From JANWLD01 sp036278875 (GTDB lineage Bacteria; Patescibacteriota; Saccharimonadia; Saccharimonadales; 2-12-FULL-41-12), in assembly GCA_036278875.1 (NCBI GenBank), contig DASUKF010000015.1, forward strand, positions 1-52,472: 52,472 nucleotides of DNA, written 5' to 3'. Below, in pieces: positions 48,613 to 52,472 of the stretch (the stretch's first letter is position 1; each line of letters opens with the position of its first letter). Under the pieces are notes generated by a model that searched no databases, was not told the origin of the DNA, and saw only the letters and a program-made list of their open reading frames with translations. Both the position numbers and the translations under genes were made by a program.

Positions 48613-49845
48613 TTAATGCGTGTAAGTTACATCGTTAGTTCCTGCGAGCAATGTGACCCATGTCTGACCCGGATTAAGGGCCAGCTGCTTGCCTTTGCCA
48701 TCAAGAAATCTGAATTGTTTGCGGCTGCCGCCTTTTTTCCAGGTGCCCTTCTGTACCCTGCCGTCCTGGAATACGAACATAACTCCTTGCCCCTGGGTCC
48801 TGTATACCGAGTATTCGCCGTTATGCGAATAGTGCATGACCAGCGCTACGACTACTTTGGGCTCCAGCTGTCTGTTGGTATTGGCGTCAATGTGCGGTTC
48901 GCCGCCCTCGCTGCGCCTGTAAGCGTTGTGTTTGGCATCATAATCATAATGTACGTTGTACCAGGCCCCGGACAGGAAGAAATTTATTTTCCTGACCTTG
49001 GGCTTCTCGGCCGGATCTTCATCTTTTCTAAGCCAGCTTTTGAACTTGCTTTTGGTATAGCCTCTGGATTTGCTTATCTTATCCAGTGCCGCCATCGAGG
49101 TATAAAGATTGTGCGGTGCATACCGGCTGCTTATCCTATGATATGCGTTTGTGCCCAGCAGATAGTCCAGGTTCTTTACATGGAGTACTTTGAGTTTATA
49201 AAGCCCGTCGGCGCTGCCACCGGCATGTGCTATGGCGGCATCGAAAGGCAGGAACAGGTCGATATAATAAGGCCTGACAGAACGCACCGGACCGATGTTC
49301 TTAGGCTGTCCTTCCAGATAAAGAGCGTTGAAGCGCGTGATGCCGCCTTCGGCTACGGCTTCAAATACTATGCCGGCCTTGCTTAATCCGGATTGCGGCC
49401 GCGCGTCGGGATGGTTTTCTATCATTACGGCTGTAACCGGACGTTTATTGAGTTTTATCGGTATCTCTACGCCGGTAAGCCGGGACGGCTCGGTAGTTCT
49501 TACAACCTTGGGCAGGACAGATGAAACCGGGTCCGGAATCTCGGTGTTATTAAGCGCATGTATGCCGGCTATACCGCCCACCAGAAGTACTGCGACTATG
49601 ATGCCACCGGCAATCTTCTGATTTTTCGTACTGGGCCAAAGGGATAATCCCCGGCTGAAGAACTTATGAGCGGTCTTTTTGATGACATTTTTCTTCTGCC
49701 CGGCTAAACCCGTGGTTATGCCGCCTATATCATTGACTACCAATGAATCAACCTCGCCCGTGTCGCTGTATTTGGGGATGTCGGTATCTGACCTGAGGTT
49801 GTTTTTATTTTCGGTCTCAGGTTGAGAACCATTTTGGTCAACCAT
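48613..49845 (-). CDS. DUF3048 (YerB-like) membrane-anchored protein
   Basis: A 410-aa protein with an unusually long cytosolic N-terminus (about 75 residues), one transmembrane helix (IAGGIIVAVLLVGGIAGIHAL) and an outer region matching the DUF3048 family: RPVTAVMIENHPDARPQSGL, GITRFNALYLE and IGPVRSVRPYY. The last third, including RTQGQGVMFVFQDGRVQKGTW and the LNPGQTWVTLL end, resembles the family C-terminal domain. The function is unknown (YerB is a lipoprotein). TGGTAATAT 6 nt before the ATG predicts a leaderless mRNA. It probably shares the operon with the two-component pair. Confidence 0.88.
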   Translation of the reverse strand: MVDQNGSQPETENKNNLRSDTDIPKYSDTGEVDSLVVNDIGGITTGLAGQKKNVIKKTAHKFFSRGLSLWPSTKNQKIAGGIIVAVLLVGGIAGIHALNNTEIPDPVSSVLPKVVRTTEPSRLTGVEIPIKLNKRPVTAVMIENHPDARPQSGLSKAGIVFEAVAEGGITRFNALYLEGQPKNIGPVRSVRPYYIDLFLPFDAAIAHAGGSADGLYKLKVLHVKNLDYLLGTNAYHRISSRYAPHNLYTSMAALDKISKSRGYTKSKFKSWLRKDEDPAEKPKVRKINFFLSGAWYNVHYDYDAKHNAYRRSEGGEPHIDANTNRQLEPKVVVALVMHYSHNGEYSVYRTQGQGVMFVFQDGRVQKGTWKKGGSRKQFRFLDGKGKQLALNPGQTWVTLLAGTNDVTYTH

Positions 49846-49892
49846 GTAAAAATATTACCATATTCAAGGGTAAAATAATATGGTTTTTCTCC

Positions 49893-51350
49893 TTACAAAG
49901 CGCTTATTTGCGCGTTGATTCTGCTTATGCATTTTTCCTTGCCCAGCACTGCCATTGTTTGGCTCAAACCCGGGCTTGAGCTAGCCTGAGTGGTTGCGAT
50001 ACGGATAAGGCTGAAAAGCACTATGGGTTTCTCGCCGGTTTCTTCCAGCAGGCTGTTAAGCCTGTCTGTCAGGTCGGCCTCGCTGAAGTCACTTCCCTCA
50101 AAGGACGCTTTGGCTTTTTCCAAGTATTTCTTGAGTTCGGACTTGTCGTACTTTTTCAGTTGCTTGTGCGTACTAATGAGCTCCGGATTCACCGGCAGGT
50201 CTTCGAAGAAAAATCCGGTCAGTTCCGGCAGTTCGGCGAAGAATTTTAGCCTTTCCTGTACGAGATTTAGTACTTTCTTGCGGTAAGCTTGATCATATTT
50301 CGATTTGTAGGCGGCTTCCGGCCAATAACCTGCTCCGTGGATGAAATCATCATTATGCGGTGATACATAAGTATAGAGATCATCCAGCTTTAGCTGGCGT
50401 ATATGCGCTCCGTTTAGCCAAATAAGACGCCTTTCATCGAACCTCGCGCCACTTTTTTGCACCCTGGCCAAGCTGAATTTATCGATCAATTCATCAATAG
50501 TAAAAGTTTCCTGCTCGGTGCCGTCATTCCAGCCCAGTGTCGCTAAGAAGCTAATCATCGTTTCGGGCAAGTAGCCTTCATTGCGATAGTCCAATATGTC
50601 TTTTGCTCCGTCGCGCTTGGACAGCTTTTTGTTGCCCTGCTCGTTCATTATATGAGGCACGGTTGCAAATATAGGCGGCTCTATATCCAGGGCTTCATAC
50701 AGGTTGCGGTAATTCGGCAGCGAAGCGATGAATTCCTGGCCGCGTATCACGTGGCTGATCTCCATCTCGCTGTCATCTACTATGTGAGCGAAATTATATG
50801 TAGGGAATCCGTCGGCTTTTATCAGGATAAAATCATCGACTACTTCCGGACCGGTCTTTATATCGCCCATCACTTCGTCATGAGTCACATAATCCTTTGG
50901 CTCGGACTTGAACCTTAGAGGCAGGCCGGGTTTCCACTGCGGCGGATTTTCCGGGCGGTGGTTACGGTACAGAAACGGTTTTTTATCGGCCTGTGCCTGT
51001 TCGCGGAATTTCTGGACCTCGTCAGGGCTGTAAGGATCGGCATATGCCCTGCCCGATTCGATGAGTTTATCAGCCCATTTTTGATATACGCCATCCTTTA
51101 CGCGCTCGCTCTGGCGGATCGGGTTTTTTAGTCCTTCGTCCGGCACCAGGTCCAGCCAGCCCAGGCATTTTATTATGTGCTCTTCAGCACCCTCGACTTT
51201 GCGCTTCTGGTCGGTGTCTTCTATGCGCAATATGAATTGTCCTTTACCCTGTCTGGCGACCAGCCAGGCGAAGAGGGCTGTACGCATGCCGCCGACGTGT
51301 AAAAAGCCTGTCGGGCTCGGCGCAAACCTTGTTCTAACATTAGAACTCAT
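49893..51350 (-). CDS. gltX: Glutamyl-tRNA synthetase
   Basis: A 485-aa class I synthetase. HIGH motif region APSPTGFLHVGGMRTALFAW (residues 8-27), VIRGQEFIASLPNY, and KMSKS as KLSKRDG (near residue 245). The anticodon-binding end is helical. No zinc-binding cysteine cluster. In organisms lacking GlnRS it is usually non-discriminating and works with GatCAB; this is not testable here. TGTTAGAAT (51357-51365) ends 6 nt from the ATG, so it is leaderless. A tRNA-Glu gene is in the same window. Confidence 0.95.
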   Translation of the reverse strand: MSSNVRTRFAPSPTGFLHVGGMRTALFAWLVARQGKGQFILRIEDTDQKRKVEGAEEHIIKCLGWLDLVPDEGLKNPIRQSERVKDGVYQKWADKLIESGRAYADPYSPDEVQKFREQAQADKKPFLYRNHRPENPPQWKPGLPLRFKSEPKDYVTHDEVMGDIKTGPEVVDDFILIKADGFPTYNFAHIVDDSEMEISHVIRGQEFIASLPNYRNLYEALDIEPPIFATVPHIMNEQGNKKLSKRDGAKDILDYRNEGYLPETMISFLATLGWNDGTEQETFTIDELIDKFSLARVQKSGARFDERRLIWLNGAHIRQLKLDDLYTYVSPHNDDFIHGAGYWPEAAYKSKYDQAYRKKVLNLVQERLKFFAELPELTGFFFEDLPVNPELISTHKQLKKYDKSELKKYLEKAKASFEGSDFSEADLTDRLNSLLEETGEKPIVLFSLIRIATTQASSSPGLSQTMAVLGKEKCISRINAQISAL

Positions 51351-51356
51351 TAGTTT

Positions 51357-51365
51357 ATTCTAACA
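51357..51365 (-). promoter_or_regulatory. Leaderless extended -10 of gltX
   Basis: TGTTAGAAT on the minus strand; 6 nt to the ATG at 51350. Confidence 0.6.
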
Positions 51366-51394
51366 GAAGTCAGAAAGGTTGAGTCCAGAGTGTT

Positions 51395-51967
51395 TTATTT
51401 CAAATCGACTTCGACGCCGTTTGAGAATGCACTATCGTGCAGTTCAACTTTGACAGGCTTAACCCCTGCCGGAACATCAAAGAACAAATCTCCCTTTACG
51501 GTGTTGCCTGGGTTAATATCGTTATACCAAGTACTCCCTGAATTGTTGTCTATGTCCGCGTCAATAGCAGCTTCATCGTCTGCTGAGTATTTCTGCCCGC
51601 TGGCATTGAAGGCATACTGGCTGGAGCCGTCCAGTGTCTGAGCTTCATCGCCTATATTCTTGACTGTTAGGCTAACCCGACAGAATTGGCCCTGCGCTTT
51701 GGCTTTTATAAACTCATTGCCTACGCTTTTTTCACCGCATTTCATGCCTTTAACGGTAAATTCAAATTTTCCGTCGCGGACAGGCTGGCCAATCTTAGCC
51801 GTTGCAGGCTTGCTATTGTTTGACGAGCCTGATGAAGCTTGATTGTCGGACTGGTTGTTTGAACCACTGCCGTTGGAAACGGAAACAATCACACCTAGTA
51901 CTATCAGCACCAGGATCCCGGTTAATATTTTATGTCTTTTGAACCAATTGCCATCTTTATCGGCCAT
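51395..51967 (-). CDS. DUF4352-type membrane-anchored lipoprotein-like protein
   Basis: A 190-aa protein with an N-terminal transmembrane helix (ILTGILVLIVLGVIVSV, residues 15-31), a Ser/Asn/Gly-rich linker and an Ig-like DUF4352 domain (KFEFTVKGMKC to GVKPVKVELHDSAF). DUF4352 proteins are exposed on the cell surface, function unknown. The cysteines (GMKCGEK and GQFCRV) could form a disulfide. An SD (AAAAGGGGA) is near the ATG. Confidence 0.85.
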   Translation of the reverse strand: MADKDGNWFKRHKILTGILVLIVLGVIVSVSNGSGSNNQSDNQASSGSSNNSKPATAKIGQPVRDGKFEFTVKGMKCGEKSVGNEFIKAKAQGQFCRVSLTVKNIGDEAQTLDGSSQYAFNASGQKYSADDEAAIDADIDNNSGSTWYNDINPGNTVKGDLFFDVPAGVKPVKVELHDSAFSNGVEVDLK

Positions 51968-52064
51968 TTTAAATCCCCTTTTAGTGATAATTAATTATTA
52001 TCAAACAAACAGATTAAAATCAATAAGAATGTGCAATATAATCCGTAGCTATATAGTCAACAAC

Positions 52065-52082
52065 TTGCAATCGTTATTGCAA
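52065..52082. promoter_or_regulatory. Palindrome overlapping the start codon of the XRE gene
   Basis: TTGCAAT-CGTT-ATTGCAA, 7-bp arms, ending in the first base of the ATG. This is a probable operator for autorepression by the encoded protein. A candidate -10 is TATAGT (52052-52057). Confidence 0.55.
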
Positions 52083-52300
52083 TGGCAAGAACAAGTGCAC
52101 CGCAAAAATTAGGCAAAAAAGTCCGGCAACTTCGTTTAGAACTCGGTTTTTCTCAAGAAAAACTCGGCGAAATTACAGGCCTGGACAGGACATACATATC
52201 AAAAATTGAACGGGGCAAGAGCAATCCTTCCCTTCGGAACATTGAAAAGATAGCCAAGGCCCTAAAAGTTAAGGTATCGAAGATTACTTCAGACTTATAA
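52082..52300 (+). CDS. XRE-family helix-turn-helix regulator (C-protein-like)
   Basis: A 72-aa single HTH_3 domain: GKKVRQLRLELGFSQEKLGEITG, LDRTYISKIERGKSNPSLRN, IEKIAKALKVKVSKI. Small XRE proteins of this length resemble controller proteins of restriction-modification loci and the regulators of mobile elements. No restriction gene is in the window. Its end overlaps the convergent partial gene by 6 nt. Confidence 0.9.
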   Translation: MARTSAPQKLGKKVRQLRLELGFSQEKLGEITGLDRTYISKIERGKSNPSLRNIEKIAKALKVKVSKITSDL

Positions 52301-52471
52301 ACCGCTGGCGATTTTGACCAGCTGGTCCTGGCTGAGATTGGCATTGCCTTCGAGCTTGTACCAGACACCGCCATCAACCCATGTCGCATTGGTGTTGTCA
52401 TATGTATAAATAGTGCGGCCGCCGCCCTTTATGGTCTGATATTTCTTGTCGGTAGTAACCAGAAAGTCGCT
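52295..52471 (-). CDS. C-terminal end of a DUF4367-like protein (partial)
   Basis: The frame runs from the right window edge to TAA (52295-52297); 58 residues are visible. Sequence features WVDGGVWYKLEGN followed by LSQDQLVKIASGL are typical of the end of DUF4367/MucB-type domains found on surface lipoproteins. The rest lies outside the window. Confidence 0.6.
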   Translation of the reverse strand, partial: SDFLVTTDKKYQTIKGGGRTIYTYDNTNATWVDGGVWYKLEGNANLSQDQLVKIASGL

Positions 52472-52472
52472 T

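Noticed and set aside
1..52472. Alternative genetic code with UGA as glycine
   Set aside because: Several well-identified genes end in TGA at the expected position (riboflavin kinase, GH1, YvcK), so UGA is a stop here.

Overview
The window reads as a compact chromosome segment of a reduced-genome bacterium of the Patescibacteria (CPR) type, most plausibly Saccharibacteria (TM7). This is an inference from gene content, since there is no rRNA here. Genes are packed tightly with many 1-11 nt overlaps. UGA is used as a stop (for example at 7111-7113 and 12813-12815), which argues against the UGA=Gly lineages. Biosynthesis is sparse (an orphan pyrB, a stand-alone riboflavin kinase). The dcw cluster is short and ends at ftsQ, with no ftsA, ftsZ or murC-F. 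At least 16 genes have a -10 hexamer, usually extended (TGnTATNAT), 6-11 nt before the start codon, which predicts leaderless mRNAs.

Layout. 1-13459: the end of glyS, a cyclase-family enzyme, a P-loop kinase, an S51 peptidase, two convergent 2H phosphoesterases, a DMT transporter, a VOC protein, riboflavin kinase with a PQ-loop-like membrane protein, an MBL hydrolase, def, pyrB, a GH1 glycosidase, a GNAT enzyme, a YvcK-like protein and a HAD hydrolase. 13460-21958: a division/wall operon (mraZ-rsmH-ftsL-ftsI-mraY-ftsW-murG-ftsQ) behind a duplicated MraZ operator. 21959-22606 holds no convincing gene. 22607-32227 carries information processing and competence functions: a sigma-region-4/winged-helix fusion, topA, dprA, an unidentified ~385-nt structured RNA with its own promoter and terminator, pth, der and rluB. 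32235-36109: a response regulator with a very long Pro/Ala-rich tail, a sensor kinase, tRNA-Glu(CTC) and a possible ADP-ribosyltransferase-fold protein. 36232-41842 is a lipid region: a patatin-like lipase, a helical protein, a CDP-archaeol-synthase-like enzyme, two CDP-alcohol phosphatidyltransferases and a diacylglycerol-kinase-family protein. 41891-44550: transaldolase and transketolase. 44611-52471: a small unknown protein, a Y-family DNA polymerase with a small partner and a folded leader, a two-component pair, a DUF3048 protein, gltX, a DUF4352 protein, an XRE regulator and a partial DUF4367-like protein.

The best candidates for undescribed biology are four. First, the 27636-28020 RNA. 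Second, leaderless mini-ORFs whose stop overlaps the next start codon (ATGA or TTGA) ahead of the sigma/HARE gene, mraY and transaldolase. Third, the nested inverted repeats that sequester the start region of the Y-polymerase operon. Fourth, the archaeal-type CDP-lipid gene group. All functional assignments are from motifs read by eye; no database search was run.
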